This document shows positions 6,787-13,837 of a DNA stretch of 18,710 nt, in pieces (position 1 is the stretch's first letter; the number at the start of each line of letters is the position of its first letter). A program made the position numbers and the translations under genes. Under the pieces are notes generated by a model. The model saw only the letters and a list, made by a program, of their open reading frames with translations. It ran no database searches and had not been told where the DNA came from. The DNA is from SIG653 sp964509125 (GTDB lineage Bacteria; Bacillota; Clostridia; Oscillospirales; CAG-382): the NCBI GenBank assembly GCA_964509125.1, contig CAZDVZ010000035.1:1-18710 (forward strand), read 5' to 3'.

Positions 6787-9540
6787 TTACTCTTCTTTTT
6801 GTTTGCCTACAACGGAACCGCAACACTTTTTATATTTTTTTCCGCTTCCGCAAGTGCATGGATCGTTGGGGCCAACTTTGCTTGCCGCAGTTTTTGTAAC
6901 GACAACTTTCTTTTCAGGAACTTGACCTTTCATTCCCACATTGGCAGCGTTCATTACCTGTTTACGCTCAACACGCTGAACGGGTTTTGCAGTAAGAACT
7001 CCTCTTACAGTTTCTTCACGAATAGACAATATCATATTGTCAAACATATCCGCACCTTGAATTTTATATTCATTAATCGGACTGCGTTGTGCAAAAGCAT
7101 GAAGGTTAATACCTGAAATCAGATCATCCATAGCATCAATGTGATCAACCCAATGCTTATCTACGTTTCTAAGAAGGATCGCACGTTGTGCTTCTTTAAA
7201 AATTTCCGGAGTGAAAAGCAAAGATTGTTCTTCAAAGCGTTTATCGGCTCTTTCCACAAGAAGAGCTTCTACGTCTTCACGTTTTATCTGATTAAGCTCA
7301 TCTACGGTATATTTAAAGTCATCCTCGTTTGTAAGCAATCCCATAAAATGTCCACGAAGACCATCAAAATTCCATTCATCAGGAACATCGGCGGCGGTAA
7401 ATTCTTGCACAGCGGTTTCAATTGTTTCGTGAATCATATTCTTGATTTTATCAGTCATATCCGCATCATCAAGAACAGATCTGCGCTGCCCGTAAATGAT
7501 CTCACGCTGCTGATTCATAACATCGTCATATTCCAAAACATGTTTTCTTCGTTGGAAGTTTGTACCTTCAAGACGCTTTTGAGCATTTTCGATGCTGTTC
7601 GAAACAAGAGTTGCATCGATAGCTTGATCATCCGGAATTTTCAACTTATTAACAACATTTATCAATTTATCTCCACCAAAAAGGCGCATAAGATCATCTT
7701 CAAGTGCTATAAAAAACCTACTCTCGCCCGGATCGCCTTGTCTTCCGGCACGACCTCTGAGCTGATTGTCGATACGCCTGCTTTCGTGGCGTTCTGTACC
7801 TAAAATATAAAGTCCACCTGCTTTTCTTACTTTTTCAGCCTCAACACCTATTTCTTTTTCATAAGCGTCGTTATACTCTTTAAATTTAGCCCTAACTTCA
7901 ATTATAGCCGGATCATCGGTTTCACCAAACTCAGTCGCTTCATAAATCATGTTTTCGTCATATCCCACTCCACGAAGCTTCTTTTTGGCTAAAAACTCTG
8001 CATTGCCACCAAGCATAATGTCTGTACCTCTACCTGCCATATTAGTAGATATGGTAACTGCACCAAATTTACCTGCCTGCGCTATTATCTCCGCTTCTTT
8101 TTCGTGATATTTAGCATTTAAAACATTATGTTTGATGCCATTTTTGGTGAGAATCTTTGATAATATTTCGGATTTATCAATGGAAACTGTACCAACCAAA
8201 ACAGGCTGTCCCTTTTCATGACACGCTTTTATCTGTTCTACAATAGCTCTATATTTCCCACTTATGGTAGTATATACAATATCATTATGATCTTTACGAA
8301 TTAAAGGTCTATTAGTCGGAACTTCAACAACATCCAAAGAATATATTTCACGGAACTCATTTTCTTCCGTAAGTGCAGTACCTGTCATTCCCGAAAGTTT
8401 TGAATAAAGTCTAAAAAAGTTTTGATAAGTTATCGTTGCCTGTGTTTTATTCTCTTTTTCAACCTTAACTCCTTCTTTCGCTTCTATTGCTTGATGAAGT
8501 CCATTGGAATAACGTCTTCCATGCATAATTCTTCCTGTAAAGGAATCTACAATGAGAACTTGACCGTCTTTAACGATATAGTCGACTTCATTTCTCATAA
8601 CGCCTCGTGCTCTTATAGCATTATTAATATAATGCATTATATCGTTATTCTCAATATCGCCTAAATTTTCAACTCCAAAGTATTTTTCGGCTTTTTTAAC
8701 ACCGTTTGATGTTAATACCGCACTTCTTGCTTTTTCATCAACAATATAATCTTCTTCAACATCCTCTTGTGATTCTTTGGCATCCACTTCTTTTATTCTT
8801 AAAACTTTAAGTCCTTTAACAAAAGTGTCTGCCTTTTCATACATAGGTGAGCTATCATCGGAAGGTCCTGAGATAATAAGCGGAGTTCTTGCTTCGTCAA
8901 TGAGGACAGAGTCAACCTCGTCAACTATGGCAAAATTGTGTCCTCTTTGCACCATGTTACGTTTATAAACAACCATATTATCTCGAAGATAGTCAAACCC
9001 AAATTCGCTGTTCGTTCCGTACGTTATATCTGCGTTATAAGCGGCTCTTTTATCAGCGGGATTCATATTATGAACTATAAGTCCGACTTTAAGTCCCAAA
9101 AATTTATAAATACTTCCCATCCACTCACTGTCACGTTTTGCAAGATATTCATTAACAGTGACAATATGAACGCCGTTTCCGGAAAGGGCGTTAAGATATG
9201 CGGGAAGGGTTGCCATCAATGTTTTACCTTCACCTGTTTTCATTTCGGCAATTCTGCCCTGATGAATAATTATTCCGCCTATAAGCTGAACATGATAATG
9301 ACGCTTCCCTAAAATTCTCGTAGAAGCCTCACGTACAACAGCAAAAGCATCGGTGAGAATATCATCTAAAGTTTCACCTTTCGAAAGCCTATCTTTTAAC
9401 ACACCGGTTTGAGCTCTAAGCTCTGTATCTGACATTTTAGAATATTTATCCGCAAGACTTTCTATAGCGTTTGCAATTTTGTCTACTTTTTTTACTTGTC
9501 TGTCGCTGTACGACCCAAATATCTTATTAATTAAACCCAT
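6787..9540 (-). CDS. secA: Preprotein translocase motor ATPase SecA
   Basis: ATP-driven motor that pushes unfolded secretory proteins through SecYEG at the membrane. It has 917 residues, full length. The N-terminus (MGLINKIFGSYSDRQVKKV) is typical. Walker A is MKTGEGKT (100-107), the DEVD Walker B box is at 207-210 followed by the conserved SVLIDEARTPLIISG, and the second helicase half includes GRGTDIMLGGNAEF and QLRGRAGRQGDPG. The C-terminal zinc tail is intact: C895, C897, C906, C907 (CTCGSGKKYKKCC), used for SecB or lipid/ribosome contact in known SecAs. First gene of its unit, behind a terminator and a promoter. No Shine-Dalgarno lies at the normal distance from the ATG; the nearest good one serves a short overlapping frame. 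No in-frame alternative start exists upstream before a stop at about 9576. Confidence 0.98.
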   Translation of the reverse strand: MGLINKIFGSYSDRQVKKVDKIANAIESLADKYSKMSDTELRAQTGVLKDRLSKGETLDDILTDAFAVVREASTRILGKRHYHVQLIGGIIIHQGRIAEMKTGEGKTLMATLPAYLNALSGNGVHIVTVNEYLAKRDSEWMGSIYKFLGLKVGLIVHNMNPADKRAAYNADITYGTNSEFGFDYLRDNMVVYKRNMVQRGHNFAIVDEVDSVLIDEARTPLIISGPSDDSSPMYEKADTFVKGLKVLRIKEVDAKESQEDVEEDYIVDEKARSAVLTSNGVKKAEKYFGVENLGDIENNDIMHYINNAIRARGVMRNEVDYIVKDGQVLIVDSFTGRIMHGRRYSNGLHQAIEAKEGVKVEKENKTQATITYQNFFRLYSKLSGMTGTALTEENEFREIYSLDVVEVPTNRPLIRKDHNDIVYTTISGKYRAIVEQIKACHEKGQPVLVGTVSIDKSEILSKILTKNGIKHNVLNAKYHEKEAEIIAQAGKFGAVTISTNMAGRGTDIMLGGNAEFLAKKKLRGVGYDENMIYEATEFGETDDPAIIEVRAKFKEYNDAYEKEIGVEAEKVRKAGGLYILGTERHESRRIDNQLRGRAGRQGDPGESRFFIALEDDLMRLFGGDKLINVVNKLKIPDDQAIDATLVSNSIENAQKRLEGTNFQRRKHVLEYDDVMNQQREIIYGQRRSVLDDADMTDKIKNMIHETIETAVQEFTAADVPDEWNFDGLRGHFMGLLTNEDDFKYTVDELNQIKREDVEALLVERADKRFEEQSLLFTPEIFKEAQRAILLRNVDKHWVDHIDAMDDLISGINLHAFAQRSPINEYKIQGADMFDNMILSIREETVRGVLTAKPVQRVERKQVMNAANVGMKGQVPEKKVVVTKTAASKVGPNDPCTCGSGKKYKKCCGSVVGKQKEE

Positions 9541-9560
9541 AATAACGGTGGAAGGCTCAC
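9531..9560 (-). other. Possible 9-codon leader reading frame overlapping the secA start
   Basis: A GTG at 9560-9558 lies 7 bases after a good Shine-Dalgarno (AGAAAGGG, 9575-9568). It opens a frame reading VSLPPLLWV with TAA at 9533-9531, ending 9 bases past the A of the secA ATG in a different frame. The GTG begins within a 5-bp hairpin (GAAGG/CCTTC, 9551-9564). Such an overlap would let secA be translated by termination-reinitiation. This is inference from spacing only; no evidence of translation is available. Confidence 0.3.
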
Positions 9561-9580
9561 CTTCGATCCCTTTCTATATC

Positions 9581-9608
9581 ATTATAATGCACACTTGCTC
9601 AAAGTTAA
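9581..9608 (-). promoter_or_regulatory. Candidate sigma-A promoter for secA
   Basis: A perfect -10 TATAAT (9586-9581) has TTAACT (9608-9603, four of six matches to TTGACA) 16 bases upstream. A second perfect TATAAT lies at 9631-9626 but without a clear -35. The whole region 9580-9690 is very AT-rich and sits between the ydjH-side terminator and secA, as expected for a promoter region. The first candidate would give a leader of only about 35 bases. Confidence 0.6.
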
Positions 9609-9694
9609 CTATAATCTTAAAACTCATTATACTATATTTTAATTTAAATTTCCATAGTTTTTGAAAAAAATTTTTAAATTTTTGGATTCTTTAA

Positions 9695-9722
9695 AAAACG
9701 GACGCCGCATAGCGCCCGTTTT
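9695..9722 (-). terminator. Rho-independent terminator after the TPM-domain gene
   Basis: An 11-bp stem (9695-9705 with 9712-9722, one G-U pair) with GC-rich core and 6-base loop starts 4 bases after the TPM gene stop. On the minus strand it is followed by six T residues. It ends the long thyA-to-TPM transcript and separates it from secA. Confidence 0.88.
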
Positions 9723-9726
9723 ATAG

Positions 9727-10524
9727 TCACATTCTTCTACCGCCTCCACGGCTTCCACCGCCGCCTCCGATTCTACCGCCACCGCCTGAGTTTTGCTGAA
9801 CTCTTACACAGGTTACTGTCCTATAAAGGAAAATATCTTTTGAATTTTTCAATTTAAAGCTTCCTTGCTTTAAATAATTTGATGCATAGGGCTGAACCCT
9901 AACGCTTTTAAGCTTTCCTTTCATTGTCATAACAACAATAAGCGAAATTACAAGCGCAATCGATAGAGATATAAAAATGCCTTCAACAGGGATGTTATTT
10001 CTCTTTAAATATATATCATAAACCTCATCGGCAAATGTCTCAAATGCTTTTATATCGTTGCCACTACTAAAATATGGCTCCAAAGAATCTAACAGACGGT
10101 TTATCTTTCCACCGTCAAAAATCGCTGATAATTCACCATATGGTACTATATAAACGTATTTGTCATCTTTATTATACTCACTTATATATCTTAAAAGAAC
10201 AATACAATCATCTGATGTTGATTTTCCTATTGAACGAATATATTCATCGCAATACTTCTTAGAAAGATTATTCATCTCTTCAACAGAATAACCGGATGTG
10301 CCCCAACGTAATTTTGTATCATAATTTTCGGTAGTTAACACAAGGATTTCAAACCCACAGTTTTGTGAGCTTTCATTCAAAGCGTTATAAACTGTTGTTT
10401 CCTCATCCAAAGTGTAAAAATCTCCTTCATCAAAAAGAAGTTTGTTTTCAAATTCTGCAGAAACCGAAATTGTGAAGAACAACAAAGTAAAGAAGATAAG
10501 AACAAAAGAGAAAAGCTTTTTCAT
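9727..10524 (-). CDS. TPM-domain membrane protein (YdjH-like)
   Basis: A 265-residue exported membrane protein. It has a signal peptide (about 1-23, ending ISVSA), an extracytoplasmic TPM domain (about 25-175; named for Thylakoid acid Phosphatase, Psb32 and MOLO-1), one membrane span (about 182-201) and a cytoplasmic tail. The tail contains FLYRTVTCVRVQQ and ends in a Gly/Arg-rich run (247-265), a tail type common in bacterial TPM proteins. The third gene of the set found beside pspA in Bacillus subtilis (ydjGHI), where these proteins are tied to membrane placement of PspA and envelope stress. Good GGAGG ribosome site; starts 12 bases after the zinc-ribbon gene. Domain call is solid, specific role is by analogy. 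Confidence 0.85.
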   Translation of the reverse strand: MKKLFSFVLIFFTLLFFTISVSAEFENKLLFDEGDFYTLDEETTVYNALNESSQNCGFEILVLTTENYDTKLRWGTSGYSVEEMNNLSKKYCDEYIRSIGKSTSDDCIVLLRYISEYNKDDKYVYIVPYGELSAIFDGGKINRLLDSLEPYFSSGNDIKAFETFADEVYDIYLKRNNIPVEGIFISLSIALVISLIVVMTMKGKLKSVRVQPYASNYLKQGSFKLKNSKDIFLYRTVTCVRVQQNSGGGGRIGGGGGSRGGGRRM

Positions 10525-10536
10525 TGTTTTACCTCC

Positions 10537-11622
10537 TTACATATACATGGCTATAAGCTTTGCAATTATTAAAGCAATAGCACCAAAACACGCAAAAAGC
10601 CCAATAAACCAACGCCAAAATGCGCCCCAATCGATAGGAAGATCACCCACAAATTTGCCTGTCTGACCGTTCATGGCAAAAATATACTTTTTGCCTTTAT
10701 ATGTAGTATTCAAAAGCCACACAGGATAAAGAGCATACTTGGTTGTTTGATTTGACAAAGAAACATTACTTCGTTGATTTGTCAAGGTTGCATATCCTAC
10801 AACCGTTTCTCTCAACATTTCGTTTGCGCTGTTTTTAATTCTTTCATTTGCCTTGGAAATACTTTTTTCTGCATCAACATCATAGCGATTTGCAACATAT
10901 CCAGAAAGATATGCCGTTTGAAAATCTACAGCTTTAGAGAAATCATAAGGTTCAATAGATTGCATAAGATCGTCCGGCATTTTTATAGATCCATCTACAG
11001 GCACTTTATTAAATGTCATTTCCCCATTTCTTGTTATAGCATAATGTCTTGTTTCGGTATATTGATAATCTCCCGCTCGCCACGTTCTTACCCTTGTTCC
11101 TCTATACATGGCATTGGCATCAACATCTGCGTCAAAAAGCCAAAAAGGTACATACACACTTTTAATTTCATCTATATGATTTTCATCTTTAAATACCTTT
11201 GGAAGTAGTTTTTTATCTTTCAAATGATTTATAAGGCCCTTTTTTGCATCATACTTAGATAACTGAAATGGAATAACAAAATCGGGTTTTAAATCGCCTG
11301 AAATACCTTTTGACAATACAACCGGATTTTCGCAATATGGACAACTTGTAGAAACTACTGTTTTGTCTGCAACTATCTCTCCACCGCATGATTTGCAAAC
11401 ATATATGGCAAAATCACTTTCATTATCATCAAAAATGGCTTTATCAGAAAAATCCCACTCCATTTCATCGTCTTTTTCTTCTTTTAATACCTCATCAAGC
11501 TCTTTTAGCGCATCCATTTCAAATTCTGTATCACAAAAAGGACACTTCATTTTTTGGATATCACTATTGAATTCAATGGAACCGCCGCAACATGGACATT
11601 TATATTCCATTATTTCCGCCAT
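10537..11622 (-). CDS. Zinc-ribbon membrane protein (YdjG-like)
   Basis: A 361-residue protein with two zinc ribbons at the N-terminus: C9/C12/C27/C30 and C76/C79/C94/C97, separated by a very acidic linker (about 35-70). The middle holds a conserved-looking domain with FVIPFQLSKYDA, SVYVPFWLFDADV and YALYPVWLLNTTYKGKKYIFAMNGQTGKFVGDLP; this wording is typical of the clostridial and Bacillus proteins often labelled TFIIB-type zinc ribbon or mis-labelled primosomal protein N'. The C-terminus (about 335-358) is one membrane span. It has no helicase motifs, so it is not PriA. Strong AAAGGGGTGATC ribosome site. Context between an SPFH gene and a TPM gene matches the B. subtilis ydjG-ydjH-ydjI set linked to PspA. 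Confidence 0.85.
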   Translation of the reverse strand: MAEIMEYKCPCCGGSIEFNSDIQKMKCPFCDTEFEMDALKELDEVLKEEKDDEMEWDFSDKAIFDDNESDFAIYVCKSCGGEIVADKTVVSTSCPYCENPVVLSKGISGDLKPDFVIPFQLSKYDAKKGLINHLKDKKLLPKVFKDENHIDEIKSVYVPFWLFDADVDANAMYRGTRVRTWRAGDYQYTETRHYAITRNGEMTFNKVPVDGSIKMPDDLMQSIEPYDFSKAVDFQTAYLSGYVANRYDVDAEKSISKANERIKNSANEMLRETVVGYATLTNQRSNVSLSNQTTKYALYPVWLLNTTYKGKKYIFAMNGQTGKFVGDLPIDWGAFWRWFIGLFACFGAIALIIAKLIAMYM

Positions 11623-11646
11623 ATGATCACCCCTTTATAATTAAGT

Positions 11647-11678
11647 TGCTGTACGGAATATATAAATTCCGCACAGCA
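11647..11678 (-). promoter_or_regulatory. Intergenic hairpin between the SPFH and zinc-ribbon genes
   Basis: A 13-bp inverted repeat (11647-11659 with 11666-11678, one G-U on the minus-strand RNA) with a 6-base loop fills the 67-base gap. The minus-strand copy is followed by AACTTAATT, not a T run, so it is a poor terminator. It could set a partial stop, an RNA-processing site or 3'-end stability, tuning the amount of the downstream pair against the SPFH protein. Function is inferred only. Confidence 0.6.
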
Positions 11679-11689
11679 TAAAAACCAGA

Positions 11690-13072
11690 TCATTTAACAT
11701 CGTTGCTGTCAAAAACGTCACCACAGTTCGGGCAAAATTTTGGTGGATTTTTCGGATCCAGAGGTTCCCAACCACATTTATCGCAACGATAAAGCGGAGC
11801 ATCTATCGGTTTTTTTGCTCCACAATCGGAACAAAAATTACCCCTATTTACTGCTCCACACGAACAGTTCCAACCATTATCAGGCTTTTGCGCGCCACAA
11901 TTTTCACAGAACTTTCCCTGATTAACGCTTCCGCAAGAACAGGTCCAACCACTATCCGGCTTCTTTGCGCCACAATGTGTGCAGAAGTTGCCCGTTGCAG
12001 TTTCACCGCATGAACATTTCCACTGGGGTAACTGCTGTTGAGGAGTTGCAGGAGGCGTAGGAGTTTTTTGTCCCATACCGAAAAGATTTTGAGCATTTGT
12101 ACCGCCTGCATTCATCGCCATTCCCATTCCCATAAAGCCCGTCATTGCACCACCTTCATTTTCGGCAGCGGCTTTCATCGCATCGGCTTGCGCTCCAACA
12201 AGAGTCGCAGCAGCCATTGTAGGATCACGCATTATAGCAACACGTTGTGCGTTTTTGATCATTTCTGCATCTTCATCGGGAAGTGTTACCGAACTGAGAG
12301 CAACACTCCAAACAGAAATACCTCTAAATTTTTGCCATTTATTTTCAAGTTCGCTTTTCAAAGCCTCGGAAAGTCTTACGTTATGAGCAGAAAGCTGATT
12401 CGGCCTTATTCCCAAAGCGGATAACTGTCCCATAGACGGATGAAGCGCACTTATAAACTCTTGCTTCAACTGCTGTTCTATTTCCGATTTTCTGTATTCA
12501 TGTTCAACATTTCCGCAAATATTGGTATAAAACAACATTGGATCTGTAATCTTAAAGGAAAAAACGCCACTGCAACGAACAGAAACATCTATATCCAAAC
12601 CAATATTATTATCAACAACTCTAAATGGAATAGGATTTGGAGTTCCGAATTTATTATCCATAATTTCTTTTATATTAAAATAATAAATTCTTTGGTCTTT
12701 TCCCGTATCGCCGCCATATGTGAAACGCTTTCCAATTGTTTTAAAAGTGTCAAGAATACCCTTTCCCAACCCGCCGGTAAATATACTCGGCTCCGTGGAT
12801 GTATCATAAGTATAATGTCCTGTTTCGGCACACAGTTCAACAACCTTGCCTTGCTCGACTATAATCATACATTGGCCATCAGCAACAGCAATGCCGGATC
12901 CGTTTGATATTATATTATCGTTGCCTTTTGTATTTGAAGATCGTTTTGATGTCTGTTTTACACCCTTTACAACCAAAACATCGTTGTCAATAGCGTCGCA
13001 ATAAAAAAATTCTTTCCATTGGTCTGCAAATGTTCCACCTACAGCGCCAAATGCGGCTTTTATAAGTCCCAT
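11690..13072 (-). CDS. SPFH-domain protein with C-terminal zinc ribbons (YdjI-like)
   Basis: A 460-residue protein. The N-terminal region (MGLIKAAFGAVGGTFADQWKEF) and body (about 40-290) match the SPFH/Band-7 group often named virion core protein-like, as in B. subtilis YdjI. A Gly/Met/Ala-rich, then Pro/Gln-rich linker (about 305-350) leads to three tandem 25-residue zinc ribbons (from W351, W376 and W401, each CSCG...FC..CGAKKP-like) and a fourth, different four-cysteine unit (C430, C433, C447, C450). SPFH proteins form membrane-bound oligomers that organise lipid microdomains; the ribbons presumably bind partners. It has a good AAAAGGAG site and is the first of the three ydj-type genes. 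No pspA lies nearby, unlike in B. subtilis. Confidence 0.88.
   Translation of the reverse strand: MGLIKAAFGAVGGTFADQWKEFFYCDAIDNDVLVVKGVKQTSKRSSNTKGNDNIISNGSGIAVADGQCMIIVEQGKVVELCAETGHYTYDTSTEPSIFTGGLGKGILDTFKTIGKRFTYGGDTGKDQRIYYFNIKEIMDNKFGTPNPIPFRVVDNNIGLDIDVSVRCSGVFSFKITDPMLFYTNICGNVEHEYRKSEIEQQLKQEFISALHPSMGQLSALGIRPNQLSAHNVRLSEALKSELENKWQKFRGISVWSVALSSVTLPDEDAEMIKNAQRVAIMRDPTMAAATLVGAQADAMKAAAENEGGAMTGFMGMGMAMNAGGTNAQNLFGMGQKTPTPPATPQQQLPQWKCSCGETATGNFCTHCGAKKPDSGWTCSCGSVNQGKFCENCGAQKPDNGWNCSCGAVNRGNFCSDCGAKKPIDAPLYRCDKCGWEPLDPKNPPKFCPNCGDVFDSNDVK
11798..12022 (-). repeat. Three tandem 75-bp zinc-ribbon coding repeats
   Basis: Three 25-codon units encode W-x-CSCG-x6-FC-x2-CGA-(K/Q)-KP modules. 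The pattern is clear in protein and partly kept in DNA (recurring GCGCCACA and TTCCAACC-like blocks), with many third-position differences, so the duplications are not recent. They form the C-terminal tail of the SPFH protein. Confidence 0.85.
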
Positions 13073-13106
13073 AATCTACTCCTTTTCTTAATCTTCGGAC
13101 GGATGA

Positions 13107-13823
13107 TCATATTTCTATGATTTCAGTACTAAGTGATTCGTCGGAAGACGATTCGATGTCTACCGTACTCTCCTCAAAATTTGATCCAATAACTTTTATA
13201 TACTCGATAACTACATCTTTATTAGGTCTGTTTTTCACATCACAAGAAACAGTGGTTATCAGATCTATAACCTCCATTCCTGACGTAACACAACCAAAAG
13301 AAGCATATTGCCCGTCAAGCATATCCGAAATTGAATCAGAAGTGTCAACGCAAATAAAAAATTGAGATGTAGCAGAATCTTTTTCGGTGGGCTTTCTCGC
13401 CATAGAGATAACGCCCCTTTGATGAGGGATCCTGTTTAAAATTCCATTAGCCGCAAACTCTCCCTTAATTGTTTCTTGCCCTTCTTCACCGCTGCCTGTT
13501 CCTGTAGGATCTCCTCCTTGAATCAAATATCCCGGAACGACCCTATGAATTATCAAACCATCATAAAATCCTTCTTCCACCTTTGAAACAAAGTTTTCAA
13601 CAGTTATGGGAGCCTCATCGGGGAAAAGATCAATAACAACTACACCGAAATCTTTTATTTTCATCTCTACGGTGATAGTACTGCCGTATATGTTTTCCAG
13701 AGGTTCATACTCGCTAATTTCAATGGAATCAGCATAGCTGTCTACCGAAGACGGATCTTCGGTAGAACAACTCATCAAAAAGCAAACAACAATTAAAATT
13801 GATAATGCAACAAATTTTTTCAA
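13107..13823 (-). CDS. Lipoprotein cyclophilin-type peptidyl-prolyl isomerase
   Basis: A 238-residue surface-anchored foldase that would isomerise X-Pro bonds in exported proteins. The N-terminus is a lipoprotein signal with lipobox LMSC (lipidated C19). A Ser/Glu/Asp-rich linker follows, then the cyclophilin domain (about 48-210), with the active-site block GLIIHRVVPGYLIQGGDPTGTGSG (catalytic Arg), GVISMAR, and TSQFFI. A short acidic Ser/Glu tail ends the protein. It appears to start at TTG (13823), because this gives a perfectly placed GAGGAA site and the full signal peptide. It lies 14 bases after the SIS gene. The domain is somewhat short, like other bacterial cyclophilins. Sequence evidence is strong for family; the clients are unknown. 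Confidence 0.93.
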   Translation of the reverse strand: MKKFVALSILIVVCFLMSCSTEDPSSVDSYADSIEISEYEPLENIYGSTITVEMKIKDFGVVVIDLFPDEAPITVENFVSKVEEGFYDGLIIHRVVPGYLIQGGDPTGTGSGEEGQETIKGEFAANGILNRIPHQRGVISMARKPTEKDSATSQFFICVDTSDSISDMLDGQYASFGCVTSGMEVIDLITTVSCDVKNRPNKDVVIEYIKVIGSNFEESTVDIESSSDESLSTEIIEI

Positions 13824-13837
13824 AATAAATTCCTCAT

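Noticed and set aside
9727..9790. Gly-codon repeats at the end of the TPM gene as a satellite or CRISPR-like repeat
   Set aside because: They simply encode the Gly/Arg-rich tail typical of TPM proteins; there are no spacers or regular units.
10537..11622. Zinc-ribbon protein as primosomal helicase PriA
   Set aside because: This label is common in databases for such proteins, but there is no Walker A or helicase motif; it has two zinc ribbons and a C-terminal membrane span.
11647..11678. Intergenic hairpin as a rho-independent terminator
   Set aside because: No T run follows on the minus strand, and the downstream gene has no promoter of its own that I can see.
11848..12111. Alternative minus-strand frame of 87 codons inside the SPFH gene
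   Set aside because: It overlaps the zinc-ribbon repeat region in another frame and is explained by the repeated cysteine codons.
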